DNA of 64,000 bases from Halichoerus grypus (lineage: Eukaryota > Chordata > Mammalia > Carnivora > Phocidae): contig NC_135724.1 in assembly GCF_964656455.1 (NCBI RefSeq), positions 8,299,466 to 8,363,465 on the forward strand. Reading direction: 5' to 3'. The notes under the pieces were generated by a model, which did no database searches, was not told the DNA's origin, and worked only from the letters and a program-made list of their open reading frames with translations. Made by a program: the position numbers and the translations under genes. Positions 1 through 12,010 of the stretch are shown piece after piece (the first letter of the stretch is position 1; each line of letters opens with the position of its first letter).

Positions 1-24
1 TTATTTATTTTTAAAGAATTTATT

Positions 25-228
25 TAAAGATTTATTTATTTGAGAGAGAGAGAGAGAGCACGCGTGAGCTGGTGCTTGAGTTGGGGGAGGGGCAGAGGGA
101 GAGAATCTTCAAGCAGACTCCCTGCTGAGTGCGGTGCCTGAAGTGGGGCTTGATCCTATGACCCATGAGACCATGACCTGAGCAGAAATCATTCAGACAC
201 TTAACTGACTAAGCCACTCAGGCGCCCC
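25..228 (-). mobile_element. Carnivore tRNA-derived SINE (older copy)
   Basis: Read on the minus strand it starts GGGGCGCCTGAGTGGCTTAG and ends in the CT-rich block and AAATAAATAAA tail, here seen as AAAGATTTATTTATTTGAGAG. It has many differences from the younger copies, so it is an older insertion. Confidence 0.9.
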
Positions 229-699
229 TTAAGTTAATATTAGATCTTATATAATAAATATGATGGCGGGATACTTGAAAAATTAATTTCATGAATCAAT
301 AAATAACATGAAATGCAGGAATAAAGGTAAACAGAGTACAAGCAAAGCACTATAAATAACTGCAAGGGGGAGGAAGAGAGCCACGTACTTTTTAGAAATT
401 CTAGAAAAAGCTTTGAAAGTGAGGTGACTTTTTTAATGGTCTTAAATGACATGCAGCCCTGTAACAAGTCATGATAGTGGGAGCAGAAGAAAAAATATTA
501 TATAAAGTAAGTATATATATTCAAAGGACCAGAAGGGGGACAATTATTCATCCATTTTTATATAATGGTACAATACACAAAAGACACTCCTCTGATTGTG
601 GCAGTAAAGCTCCTCTCTCCTTCTGCTGTCCATGTTGACTCTTTCTTGCACTTTTGGGATTAACTTCCATATAGCATCCTTCTCCAACCCCCCGGTGCC

Positions 700-1190
700 A
701 ATCCCAACTTCACATGCACCATTGTGACTGTATTACTCCCTTGTTTAAAACTCCTCTTCTAAAAACCCTGTGACTACGCATTAAGGTTCCAACTTCCTGT
801 AACTTTAGATGTCTTCTAAACTCTGACCCTACCCTGGCCGGCTTACTGGCATACTTCTTGTGCACAGCCACGGATACTCCATGACCCTCTGCCCTGCCCA
901 GGTCACTCCATTTAGCCACCCAGCCCTCCCGCACACCCACCTAATGAACCTCTGCTCCTCCATCAGAACTAATTCAAACACCTCCACCTTTCTGGACACG
1001 TCATGGTTCCCAGTGTCACAATTCCCTCATATTTTCTCATCATCTTCCCTTGCCAAAGGCACGTATGCCTCTACATTTTGACCCCTTATTAGATGTGCTC
1101 CTTGGAGGCAGGTTTCATGCTCTTAGTTTGTAACCTGGGCACCGAAGAAGCCCTCCATATATTCAATATTCAATGAGTAAATCAATGTTA
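700..1190 (+). mobile_element. L2 LINE 3' fragment
   Basis: The stretch shows the L2 3' end order: a TGTTTAAAACTCCT-like beginning, a CT-rich middle with CCTCCACC-type runs, the block resembling GCTCCTTGGAGGCAGG, and ends CAATATTCAATGAGTAAAT. Strongly diverged, so an ancient mammalian copy. Confidence 0.65.
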
Positions 1191-1194
1191 GATA

Positions 1195-2309
1195 CAAGAT
1201 ATACAAAAACAATAGCTTTCATATAAACAAATGGCAACCAATGAGAAAATCTAATTTAAAACAAAAAAAAAGTCATTCAAAACAATAGCAAAAATGTTAA
1301 AATACATAAGAGTATATATAACAAAATATTGGAAATACATACATGAAACCTGAAAAGCTGATGATAAATACATACAGCTGATGAAAAGCTAAAAAGTTCA
1401 TGGATAAGAATATTTAATAAATGGAGTTGAAATTTGGCTAGCCATATGGAAAAAAAGATTCCAAACTTAAATCCTAAAATAAAGATTAATTACAGGTTGA
1501 TTAAAGATCTAAGCATATATAGAAATACATGAAAACAATAGAATAAAATAGAAAATAGCAGTTTTATGTTACAGTACGAGTGACTTCTTAAGTAAGAAAC
1601 AAAAGGTACAAGCCATAAAAGAAATAGATAAGTTTGATTTCATTAAAATTTAAAATATCAGTAAGACATTGGAGACCATAAACAAATTTAAAGGCAAACC
1701 ATAACATGAGAGAAGATAGCTGTATAATTTATAATTACAAAGGAGTAGTATTTGAAATATAGATGGAACTCCTATAAATCATTAAGAAAATGTATCACAG
1801 AAAAAAATGATCAGTGGAGCTGAAGAGATAATTCACAAACCAGGAAAATCAACTGGTCAATAAACATATGAAAACATGTTCAAATTGCGGAGAAATATAA
1901 CTTAAACACCCATTTACCCAAAGGAGAAAAAAGTCTCACCTGAAAATATCAGGTGTTGGAGAGGAAGCAGAGCAAAGGGTACTCAAATTCAGTGGAGGGT
2001 GCATTTGGATACACCATCTGGAAACAATTTGGCAATATCTAGTAAGTATGTGCCAACCTGTGCCCAGCAAATCTTCTAAGCATGTAACCTAAACAAAGAA
2101 ACACACCAACCAAGAAACCTCTTGCACATTTGTATTAGGCAATACAAACTGTGGAGTATTTCTACAAAATAATCGTATACAGAAGTAAAATCAATAAACT
2201 GGAACTCCACCAAAATGCTTAAATCTCAAAAACAATCTTGAGCAAAAACAAGTATGTTTCAGGAAGTCACAAAGTATATGATTTTTTTAAAGATTTTATT
2301 ATTTATTTG

Positions 2310-2346
<37 letters not shown>

Positions 2347-2748
2347 ACAAGGAGGGGGAGCAGCAAGCAGAGGGAGAAGCAGGCTCCCCGCTGAGCAGAG
2401 AGCTGGACATAGGGCTTGATCCCAGGATCATGGCCTGAGCCAAGGGCAGATGCTTAATCAACCAAGCCACCCAGGCTCCCAACAAAGTATATGATACTAA
2501 TTATATAAAGTTGAAACTAAGCAAAGCAACAGTAAATATTATTTAAATGTAAATATATAATAAACGCAGGAAAAATGCATAGAATCATAGAAGTTTACGT
2601 CTGAAGTTGGTGTGTTAGGATACACAAAAGCTTCAACTTCATCCATTTTATTTCTTTTCTAAAAATCTGGAGAAAATATAGCAAAATGTTGTTTTTAAAG
2701 AAAATATACATGTTCTCAGTATGCTTGAAATATTTCATAATTTAAAGA
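1195..2748 (+). mobile_element. Old LINE-1 3' part (L1M-type), split by a SINE
   Basis: Broken reading frames resemble the C-terminal part of LINE-1 ORF2 (for example a piece reading LAIWKKR near 1,440 and KFDFIKI near 1,635). They are followed by text typical of old L1 ends, such as TATATAAAGTTGAAACTAAG, and finish with TTGAAATATTTCATAATTTAAAG near 2,748. A SINE sits inside at 2,283-2,481. Many stops; not functional. Confidence 0.65.
2283..2481 (-). mobile_element. Carnivore SINE with perfect 14-bp duplication
   Basis: Full-length minus-strand copy with a (GA)n expansion at 2,315-2,345. The target-site duplication ACAAAGTATATGAT is perfect at 2,269-2,282 and 2,482-2,495. It was inserted into the old LINE-1. 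Confidence 0.95.
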
Positions 2749-3310
2749 AATATGGCAATATCAACTGCTGCTGAGAATGTGATAAAAGTTCTCTTGTTTC
2801 CTTGGTTCCAGGCTTGTATAGTGAAACAATTTATTGTGAGCAAGCTGAAAACATCTAGTAAAGGGAAGATGTACACGTCAAAAAGCAGCAACTCTACTTC
2901 TACCCACAAACCCTACAGAAACCTGGATACATGTGATCAAGGAGAATTATATAAATGTATTTGCTGAAGCATGGTTTATAATAGCAAAACCAAAAAAACC
3001 TCATAAATGCCTATTAACCGAGTAAGATTAGCTTATTTATGCAATAGAAAACAATACAAGCATTGAAATGAACAAACTAGATCTATGTAGTAACATAGTT
3101 AAATACTGAATAAGACTGCTGAGTGTGTTAATGTCAAGATGTTCAAATGGGTCTTCAACTCTCAACATTTTCCTATCTTAGCAAATTAAAAGCAGAAAGA
3201 AAAAGTACTCTGATAACATTGGTAAAATATGGGTAGTTCATATATGGTTTGTAATATGATCTTATGTAATTTCCAGTACACTTGAAATATTACACAATAA
3301 AAAATACCTA
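2749..3310 (+). mobile_element. Second old LINE-1 3' end (L1M-type)
   Basis: Sequence such as ATGGTTTATAATAGCAAAACC and ATGAACAAACTAGATCTATG matches the end of old L1 ORF2 and the 3' UTR. It closes with CTTGAAATATTACACAATAAAA near 3,280-3,303. Placed directly after another L1 end of the same kind. Confidence 0.55.
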
Positions 3311-3837
3311 AGTGAAACAAAGGTAGGTATTGTGGGTAGATTTGAATTACAAGTTTAAATTTAATTATTACTCTACGTAATGAGAAACCCTGGGAAAATT
3401 TAAAAAGGGGAATTATAGGTTTCAAACTGAAATTCAGAAAATCAATCTGGCAGGAGTACAAGGATAATTGAGCAGGCAGTAAAAAGAACCATTGGGAAGT
3501 CTCACCAACACTTCAGAATAAAGTTATAGAAGCAGAATTTCAATTAGAAAGAGACCATAGATGACAGACATTCCTAGGCAGCACCAATAAGACATGACAT
3601 TTGGTTGTTTGTAGTGAATCAGAGACGGGGAGGAGCCAATATTGTCTCTCAGATCTGATACTGAATTATTTTCAAATAAGCAGCAGTGCTAATAGAAAAT
3701 ATCTACTTAAATATGTTTATATGTGGCAAAGTGGCTGGTTTGGGAAGAAAAAAATAGTACGTTCTACATAGACTCATTGGTTTGGAGTGCACTACAGATA
3801 TCAAGCAGGAAATATTTTGTAAAAATTTGGGCATGCA

Positions 3838-4016
3838 GGGATGCCTGGGTGGCTCAGTTGGTTAAGCATCTGACTCTTGATTTCTGCTCAGGTCATGATC
3901 TCAGAGTCCTGAGATCCAGCCCCACACTGAGCTCTGTGCTCAATGGGAATTCTGCCTCTGCCCCTCTCCCAGCTCACATGCATGCTCGCTCATGTGCTCG
4001 CTCTCTCTCTCTAAAA

Positions 4017-4055
<39 letters not shown>

Positions 4056-4064
4056 ATCTTTTTT
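3838..4064 (+). mobile_element. Carnivore SINE with expanded AAAT tail
   Basis: Starts GGGATGCCTGGGTGGCTCAG and carries the tRNA-like B-box region, CT block and tail. The tail has grown to about a dozen TAAA units (4,011-4,057). The flanking duplication is 17 bp with one difference (3,821-3,837 and 4,065-4,081). Confidence 0.95.
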
Positions 4065-4499
4065 AAAAATTGGGGCATGCAAATCTGGAGATTGGAAGTG
4101 AGATTAAAGTTTAAAATATCTACTTTAGAGGAGTTTTGTGAAAAATGGAGATAAAACTGTAGGGCTCAGCACTACCTAAGGATTCTAAGGGAAAGAAGAT
4201 GGATTTTAAAAATAGACCACTGAGAGAATTCTTGCAATGGTGGTCACTGGGAGGGTATGAGGTGGAGGGGAAGCCAGGGAAAGACTTCGTGCCGGGAACG
4301 TGGAGGGAGGCACCAGCACAGGGATCCCTTGCCTTCCACACAGATGTGACTGCGGGTATTAGAAGCAGAGGATGTGCAATAGGGCTGGAAACTGCTAAAA
4401 TATATATAACGAAAGGTCTAGAAGAAGGTAGGACTGCCCATCTGTACTTCTGGTAGCTGACACAAATTGAAGTAACATCTAAAAATTTTTTCGAATGAT

Positions 4500-4668
4500 G
4501 GGGTGCCCCAGTGGTTCAGTTGATTGAGCGACGGACTCTTGGTTTTGGCTCAAGTCATGCTCTCCTTTGGCATTAGGCTCCGTGCTTAGCAGGGAGTCTG
4601 CTGGAGATTCTCTCTTCTTCCTCTGCCCCTCCCCTTCTCTAAAAATAAATAAATAAATATTTTAAAAA
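4500..4668 (+). mobile_element. Carnivore SINE, diverged and slightly shortened
   Basis: Recognised by GGGGTGCCCCAGTGGTTCAG, the AGGGAGTCTGCTGGAGATTC block and an AAATAAATAAATATTTT tail. Parts of the middle are deleted. No clear target-site duplication. Confidence 0.85.
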
Positions 4669-5069
4669 ATTTAATAACAGAGAAGAGCTAACCAGGCAAA
4701 AGACCAGAAGGCCCAACACCAGAGGTGAGGAAGCATGGCGGCCCCAATGCAGGTGTGGCCAAGATACGATCACCCTAGCAAACTCCACACTGGTTCCCAT
4801 GCCTTCACTGACACGAATCCACGCATGTCATTTAGCAGGAGAATACGTCTAAAACACCTGTAATCAAGTAATTGCTCTGGACTAAAGTCCTACCATGCCT
4901 CCTCACTTTGTATCAGATATAAAACCCAGAGAAGTGTTTTGCCCAAGGCAGAGAGAAGTGTCCCAAGGATGTGATATTAAGTATAAGATACCCAAAAATG
5001 ATGATACTCCTTAATTTGGCAAGTCAAATCAGTGCTTGTTGTTTAGAAATACCAGTGCCAATAGGTGAA

Positions 5070-5215
5070 AGAGTGTGGGGTCTACCATATGCCAGGCATG
5101 TGACATATTTCATCTTATTTACAGGTTACGATAATCCTACTGGATAGCCTTTTGGCACTTAGCAGTCAATTTATAGATGAGGTACAGAGCCAGAAAGTCA
5201 ACGGACTCAACCAAA
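5070..5215 (-). mobile_element. MIR SINE fragment
   Basis: Reads as an inverted MIR: CCATATGCCAGGCATGTG, TCATCTTATTTACAGG, then the core-like GATGAGGTACAGAGCCAGAAAG. Ancient mammalian repeat. Confidence 0.65.
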
Positions 5216-5849
5216 GGTTGTTCTCTCCACTATAGTGTGTTGATGCTCAGAGCTTGGAACCTTTGAGCTGAGGCTTAAATCACGTTAATCATCTGAAATA
5301 CTGGGTTTTCCTGAGGCAGAGGTCTGTGCAGAGTTGTTTCAGAGACAAAAACAATGTAATCGTAGGTGGAGTTTGGGGACCCATCAACTCCCTGTAGGTC
5401 ATAAAATCACATGTCATAAAAATTAACATCAATGAGATAGAAGAAAGCCTATTACAGACTGTGTATACTTTTGCATAGAGGACGACTTCTATAATGTTTC
5501 TTCATGTTAAAAGAATAAAGGCAGGTAAGAAAATTTCTTAATTCTCAAAAGCATTGCAAGTCATGCATATATCTTAGGGTTTCAAGGCTGGCAGATTGCA
5601 CACATCACAGGGAAAATGATAAAGAGATCTAAGGAAGCATTCATGCATTACCTCTGAGATTGGGAACTGCAACACTCAGCAGAAATGAAGCACTGGAACA
5701 GAGATATTAAATTGGGGAAATAGGAGCTTCATAATTATTATAGGTTATTAAGAAAAAGTATACCATGTCCTAGTCAAGAATGCCATATCAGAGGAATACA
5801 TTGTCATCAAAATTTGTGCAGTGATTAGAACAGGTATTCTGAGAAAGTA

Positions 5850-6060
5850 CTAGACATCTGTGTAGAAGAACTGAGCCTTCAGACTTAGGCTGTGTTATCC
5901 CACATCCCTTTAAATCACAGCCTTCCTATATAAAGTGAAGATGATATCTGACCTGCACACTGAGGAGTGTGCTCTTTCAATGGAGAATTACATGTAAAAG
6001 CAGGTTTTAAGCTGTAAAATACTATAAAATCACAAGTTGTTGGTATGATTCTTCATGGAA
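5850..6060 (+). mobile_element. Possible MIR SINE, plus orientation
   Basis: The order of CTTCCTATATAAAGTGAAGATGAT followed by an ATTACATGTAAAAGCAGG-like block resembles the MIR core and 3' part. Highly diverged. Confidence 0.4.
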
Positions 6061-7454
6061 AGTGGAAAACAGTTAACACATGGTCCTAATTCTGTACTAT
6101 TCGGAAGTTCATAACCAATATTAAAAATAAATATATACATAAAAATAGTCAAAATAGCAACTGAAATAGAACATCACAACATGAGAAATATATTTAAAGA
6201 TAATTTTGCAGGGCTTTTTTTTTTTTTTTTTAATTTAGGTAACCTTTAAACCAAAACTTATTTCCTCCAAAAAACTAATGCACTTTGGGTTTTTTTGCTG
6301 TTATATGGATTCTTCCTTAAGAGGAAACTAAATTTTAGTGCTTTACCAAAGAATTTTCAGAAAATATTTTTAGGGGAAGTTAAGAAATATATTTTGTAAA
6401 AATGAAGCACTGAATAGCATATTTTAGGAAGGACAGAAAACATCTTTGGGGTGATATATTTCCAATTACAGCCTTTGTATTGCAATTCGATTGGTTGCTA
6501 AGGCTATAATTACAAAGTGCCTAGGAAGGCACTGCCCATAGTCCTGTACATGCCAATCAAAACCATGGTAGCACAGTTCTGAATGTGAACTTATTTAACA
6601 ATTCAGCAAAGATTTATTGACTGCCCTCTTTCTTGCCAGGCTGCACCAGGGTTTATTTATCATTGTAGCCCCTATGGATGGCACATACCAATTTTTCTTT
6701 TGGCTCTTTTTACCATTTCATCCTTGATAAATTTCATGTTAATCTATCCTTAGTTAATACATAGTATATATAAATAATCCTTGGTATTTTTAATTGAAAA
6801 GATGTACTAAATATGTTACAGATTCAAAGTGCATAGCAAAGGAATTATTTCTTTCACCATTGATTCTGAATCCTAGATGACTTATGGATGTCCAAATACT
6901 TGTTGTTGTTATGTTTACCTTTTTTAAAGTCATTGTATTGCTCCCCCCTTCATGTTCTATTCAGGTATTGATATTAACCTATCAGCAGAGAGCATAATAT
7001 TTGAAACTTCTTCTTAGATGCTTCATTTGGAATTTTATTTATTTTATATTCTGGACAGTTTTATTATCATTTCAAAAGGAGCTGCAACTAGGTATCACCT
7101 TGAGCATCAAAATGGCTAATGACATTTTTTGGATGGGAATGTAGCCAAATGATCTTTTTCTGAAGACACAAAATGAAATTTCACTGAAATACTGCTGAAT
7201 GTTATCTTCTTCTAAGTAATGATGTTTTTTAAAATTTGGACAAGGTGGCTCATTTAGAGCTCAAGATCAAAGGCAGAGGTTTCGCACTGTTGTTTGTTTC
7301 TGGAGTGAATGGCGTGTTCAAGCCACTTGGCTCCTAGTAATTAAGGTGTCCTGTGGGCAAATGTAGCTTATATAAACCTCATTTCACAGAGAACACTAAA
7401 TTGCAACTGCAAAATGATCAACATTTATATTCTTCACAATTCAAAGAGAGAGGA
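6061..7454. other. Intron stretch, no repeat recognised except a short L2
   Basis: AT-rich and apparently single-copy. It has a T15 run near 6,216-6,231. At 6,489-6,503 ATTGG overlaps GGTTGCTAAGG, a half X-box-like motif. The piece 7,240-7,400 is more balanced in composition and could be old constrained sequence. No exon seen. Confidence 0.5.
6590..6660 (-). mobile_element. Possible short L2 end
   Basis: TTTAACAATTCAGCAAAGATTTATTGACTG, then TGCCAGGCTGCACCAGGG, resembles the inverted L2 end. Short, low certainty. Confidence 0.4.
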
Positions 7455-8026
7455 AGACTATATCAAACTAAAGCTTCTGCACAGCAAAAGAAACCAACAA
7501 AATTAAAAGGCAACCTGTAGACTTGGAGAAAATATTTGTGAAACATATATGTAATAAGGGGTTAATATCCAAAATACACAAAGAACTCCTACAACTCAAT
7601 AGCAAAAAAATCCAACAACACAGTTAAAAAATGAGCAGAGAACTTAAATAGACAGTTTTCCAAAGAAGACATACAAATGGCAAAAGGTATACAAAAAGGT
7701 CCTCTAATCATCAGGGAAATGCAAATCAAAACTACAATCAGGTATCCCTCACACTTCATACCTGTTAAATGGCTCTCATCAAAAAGACAAGATAACCAGT
7801 GTTGGTGTAGATGCGGAGAAAAAGAAACCCTTGGGCATTGTCGGCTAGAATACAAACAGATGCAGCCAATATGGAAAACAATATGGATGTTCCTCAAGAA
7901 ATTAAAAATAGACATACCATATGATCCAGCAATCCCTCCTTCTGGATATAGATCCAAAGAAGTTAAAATCAGGATCTCATAGAGATACCTGTGCTCCCAT
8001 GTTCATTGCAGCATTACTCACAATAA
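7455..8026 (+). mobile_element. LINE-1 ORF2 C-terminal fragment
   Basis: Translation gives [10 protein letters not shown] near 7,710 and a cysteine-rich stretch CWCRCGEKETLGHC near 7,800, as in the LINE-1 ORF2 C terminus. The last cysteine of the usual motif is lost (Tyr instead). The piece begins at the ORF2 text for KLKLLHSK and stops at GCAGCATTACTCACAATA, without a 3' UTR, so it is truncated at both ends. Confidence 0.85.
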
Positions 8027-8154
8027 GCTTTCTTTGCTCACGGAACCCCAGTTCAGAAGAGCTGCAAGGATGTGTGTTCCCTTTCAAAGGGCTGTCCCAG
8101 GAAGCTTGTGCTATCTGTTTAAAAGTCCTTTCAAGGGTTTTGTACCTCCTAGAC

Positions 8155-8345
8155 CAAGCACTGTTTCATATCTTGTAAAATATTATCTATTTAATGTTAA
8201 CAAAACATAATGAGATCTTATAAACCATTTTACAAATAAGAAAAGTGAGGCTCAAAGGTATTTGAAGGTTCCCACAGGTTACACAGCTGTAACTGGCAGA
8301 GTTAGTAATTAAATCCAGGCTGATTGATGCTAAAGATTGTGCTCT
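8155..8345 (-). mobile_element. MIR SINE
   Basis: Inverted MIR with CATTTTACAAATAAGAAAAGTGAGGCTCAAAGG, followed by the ACACAGCTGTAACTGGCAGAG core and AAATCCAGGCTGATTGATGC. Good order of blocks over nearly the full element. Confidence 0.75.
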
Positions 8346-8445
8346 TTCAATTTTTCTAAACTACTCCCATAATAACTGGGCCCCAAAAGATCACTTACCC
8401 TGTTTGCAAAATAGGGCTACATTTTGATACCTCTCTTACATTTTT

Positions 8446-9838
8446 TAATTACACCTTTTTATTTTGAGATAATTGTAGTTCCACATGCAGTTACAAGAAG
8501 TAATATAGAGTGACCCTGCATAGCCTTTACTCAATTTTCCCCTATGGGAACATCTGATAAAACTCTAATCCAATATTACAGCCGAGATCTCCACAGGAAC
8601 ACAGTCGAGATACAGGACGTTTCCTTCACCACAGGGATGCCTTTCGCTGCCCTTTTATCAGCACAGCCACACACAAACCCCACTCCTGCCTCCCTGTCCA
8701 TAACCTCTGGCTACTACGAACCTGTTCTTCACTTCCACAATTTTGTATCTCAAAAATACTACATAAAGGAAATCACACAGTTTATAACCTTTCGGGATTT
8801 TTTTTTCCGCACACTCAACATAATCTGGAGATTCATTACTGTGCGTGTTAATAGTGTAGCCCTTTTGATCCCTCAGTATCCCATGATATGCATACGCTAT
8901 AGTTTACTTAACCATTCACCCAGTGATGGTCATCTGGTTTGTTTTCAGTTTGGGGGTGTTTCCAATAAAGCCGCTATGAACATTCGTGTATAGGTCTGTG
9001 CATGAACAGAAAGTTTTCACGTCTCTGGGACAAATGTCCAAGAACTGCAGTTGATGGGTTGTATGGCAGTTATTTAAGAAACTGCCAAATTGTTTTCAAG
9101 AGTATCGGAACCCTCATTTCATATTCCCACAGCAATGTACAAGGGATCCGGTTTTTCTGCCTTCTTGCCAGCATTTGGGGTTGTCACTGTTTTTTATTTT
9201 AGCCTTCCCAGTAGGTATGTATTGATAGCTCACGGTGGTTGTAATTTGCATCTCCCTAATGGCTAATAATACTGAACATCTGTTCATCTGCTTATTTGCC
9301 ACCTGCATAGCAACTTCTGTGAAGTGTCAGTTCATGTCTTTTGCCCATTTTCTAATTGAATTGTTGTTGTTTTTTAAAATTTTACCATAGAGTTTTAAGA
9401 GTTTTTTTAATACTAGTTCTTTGTTAGAGATACACAGTTTGTAAATATTTTCTCCCAGTCTATAGCAATTTTTTTTTCATCTTCTTAATGGGCTCTTTCA
9501 CAAAGCAAACATTTTTAATTTTGATGAGGTTAATTGATCAATTTTTCCTTTTACAGCTTATGCTTTTGATGTCAAGTCCAAGAACTCTTTGCCCAGACCC
9601 AGTTTCTAAAGATTTTCTTATACATTTTGTCAAAAATTCTGTAGTTTTACTTTTTACACTTATGTCCATGATCTATTTGGAGTTACAAGGTGCGAGGTTT
9701 GTGTTGGGGTTCACTTACTCTGCCCAGGGATGTCCAACTACTCCAGCAACATTTGTTGAAAAGGTACCCTTCCTTCACTGATTTGCTTTTGCACTTCTGT
9801 CAAAAATTCACTGGGTACATTTGTGTGCGTCCCTCTTT
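8446..9838 (-). mobile_element. Old LINE-1 3' part, antisense to plus strand
   Basis: Read on the minus strand this is the end of LINE-1 ORF2 followed by an L1M-type 3' UTR. At 9,114-9,308 the minus frame gives ANKQMNRCSVLLAIREMQIT. On the plus strand the familiar antisense text is seen, such as TCCACAGCAATGTACAAGGG-like and TGTCTTTTGCCCATTTTCTA. The 5' truncation is near 9,838. The 3' UTR end is near 8,446. Confidence 0.85.
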
Positions 9839-10804
9839 TAAAAGCAAACGTTCTCTTAATTATATGATCTGAATGTATGCTCTCATCAAAGCTCCTACAT
9901 TTCTCCATGGGTGAACAGAATAACTCACTAATGATGTGCTAAATGTCCAAACTAGCAATGACTACAATAGAAAAGGAATTCTACGGTTTACATATTGGTA
10001 AGGAAAGACATTTCATACCCATTACTTTAAAAATTAATTATTTTAAGTGTATTCTAAGATTTAATTGGGTCACTTCCAATAATGCCATTTTATCTGTCAG
10101 AGGTATTAGTTGCTATCAGTTGTAACAGAAGTTGACACTGGCTGATTTACATAGAAGGAAATATATTAAATATTTCATTACTTCAAATTAGGAATAGAGG
10201 GCTGGAGAACCAGGTTCAAGCCTAAACAACAACAATAAGTGATCTCTTAAATCATTAGGTTTCTTGATGAGGCTATTGCTTTTGGACAGTAGGTACAACA
10301 GTTTACAATTTTGCATCAATAAATCAATCCAATGGAAACAATTACTCTGTTGTCCCCTGTGAAGATCCCTGTCCTGGGTTGCCTTTTTTATCACTAACTC
10401 AATGTCTGGTCATGTAATTGATAATACCTAGCTCATTTCTCATGCCCTAGCAGCAAAAGATACGAGGAAAGAATATTTTGGAATTTCATCTTCTATAATG
10501 TGAGGTATTATTTCTTATCTTCAACATCCATAATATTGATATCAGGGGGATGCTCTCTAAATATATGGAAAAAAGACTGAAATGCTGGATAAAAAACTAA
10601 ATGATGAATATCTGATTCATATTGTTAATTCATTTAACCACTTACAGAGGCATACTATACCAATTTATTCTAGTTCAGTAGGGTTCTGTGGTAATATATA
10701 GTGATAAACAACTTGTCCTGAATTCTTTTCTGGTGAAAAGTATGTCATTTATTGTAGAATCCCTTGGGTAGATTAATACTAAATGAAACAAACACAAATG
10801 AACA
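9839..10804. other. Intron stretch without a clear feature
   Basis: AT-rich. The piece at 10,115-10,260 (AGAAGTTGACACTGGCTGATT, GAAATATATTAAATA) faintly resembles an ancient interspersed repeat whose family I cannot name. Confidence 0.4.
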
Positions 10805-10945
10805 AACAATTCTATTGCCCAGAGATCAACTAAATAAGAATCTCTGGAAGTAGAACTTGTCATTAAAAAAACAAAAAACCCAACAACACTAAAAACCATC
10901 TCCTGTGATTGTAATATGCGCCCAGTGTTAAAAAACCACTGCTTG
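10805..10945 (-). mobile_element. hAT-type DNA transposon remnant (MER5-like)
   Basis: The blocks CAACTAAATAAGAATCTCTGG and GTGATTGTAATATGCGCCCAG, and the end AAAAACCACTGCTTG, match the pattern of nonautonomous MER5/Charlie elements (terminal CAGTGGTTCTCAA, here as its complement). Non-coding and ancient. Confidence 0.6.
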
Positions 10946-11042
10946 AAAGGGACAGAAATATTTGGCCTTGTTCATTAAGTCAAATGCTAGAGGAGGCTTC
11001 TAACTGCTTCATTCCCCCCTCCCATTTTTATGCAGAGGCAGG

Positions 11043-11044
<2 letters not shown>

Positions 11045-11076
<32 letters not shown>
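11045..11076 (+). repeat. (AC)16 microsatellite
   Basis: Sixteen uninterrupted AC units, a length usually polymorphic between individuals. Confidence 0.97.
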
Positions 11077-11078
<2 letters not shown>

Positions 11079-11169
11079 GGGGCAGTCATGTTTAGTCCTA
11101 TCACTCAAATACCTTCATTCTTTTTCAATTTCACTAGAACTCTAGTTCTCCTCCAGAGACAGATAACCT

Positions 11170-12010
11170 GTTTGAAAATATCCAAAGACAAAATTACCAC
11201 AGAAAGAGGGGCTCACCACTAAGGAAGAGCTACAGCCAACTAACTCTCTTGGCTCTCAGTGGAGTTCTGGAGGACCACAAGGCCTCGGTTTCCCCACACA
11301 GAAATCACTACAAAGTTCAACCAGCTGAGAATGTTCCATTCCTGTTAGTGGTGTACTAGGTAACTCAGGGAAGCCTGCATGTTGACAACTAGAAAAGCTG
11401 GACAAATACAAAAGTCATCGACTTGAAGGTATTGAAGCCTGACAAAGATAAAACTGAGAATTTATTTCTATAGGACGTTCTAAAAAAACAGGATCAACTG
11501 AAAACTGTAGACCTGAAAAAATAACTTAAACTGAATACAATGAATAAATTTAACAGTAGATTATTCTCAGTTGAGTAGAAAATTAGTGAAATGAGAAGAA
11601 ATATCCTGAAGAAAATATCCTGAAGCTTCGAGTGACAAAAGAATGAAAAAGAAAAAAGCACAAAAGCACAGAAAATACAGTATAAATTATCTAGCATATG
11701 AATAAGGAAGGAGAGAAAAGAATGGACAGAATTGATATGACAGAAGGGGAAATAGCAAATATTTTTTCAGAACTGAAGAAACATATCAAGCCACAAAATC
11801 CAGAAGCACTATAAACCCAAGAATAATAAATAGAATTAAAACTACATTTACACATAGCATAGCAAAATTCCTGAAAACCAGAAAATGAGGGCATTCAATG
11901 TAGGCAGAGGGGAAAAGTCTAATGATTTTCAAAAGGTGACAATAAGACAGCTAACTTCTCAATGCAAACAATGATTGTTAGAAGACTTCTTTGCAGTGCA
12001 AGAAAAAAAA
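11170..12010 (+). mobile_element. HAL1 / old LINE-1 ORF1-like remnant
   Basis: Text such as AAAAGCTGGACAAATACAAAAG, CATATCAAGCCACAAAATCC, CAGAAGCACTATAAACCCAAG and ACAGCTAACTTCTCAATGC follows the ORF1 region of HAL1 / L1M elements, which lack or have lost ORF2. Numerous stops and indels. Confidence 0.6.

Noticed and set aside
7589..7957. 122-codon minus-strand ORF
   Set aside because: Antisense shadow of LINE-1 ORF2 on the plus strand.
8544..8993. 149-codon plus-strand ORF
   Set aside because: It is the antisense of a LINE-1 3' region and 3' UTR; the frame is accidental.
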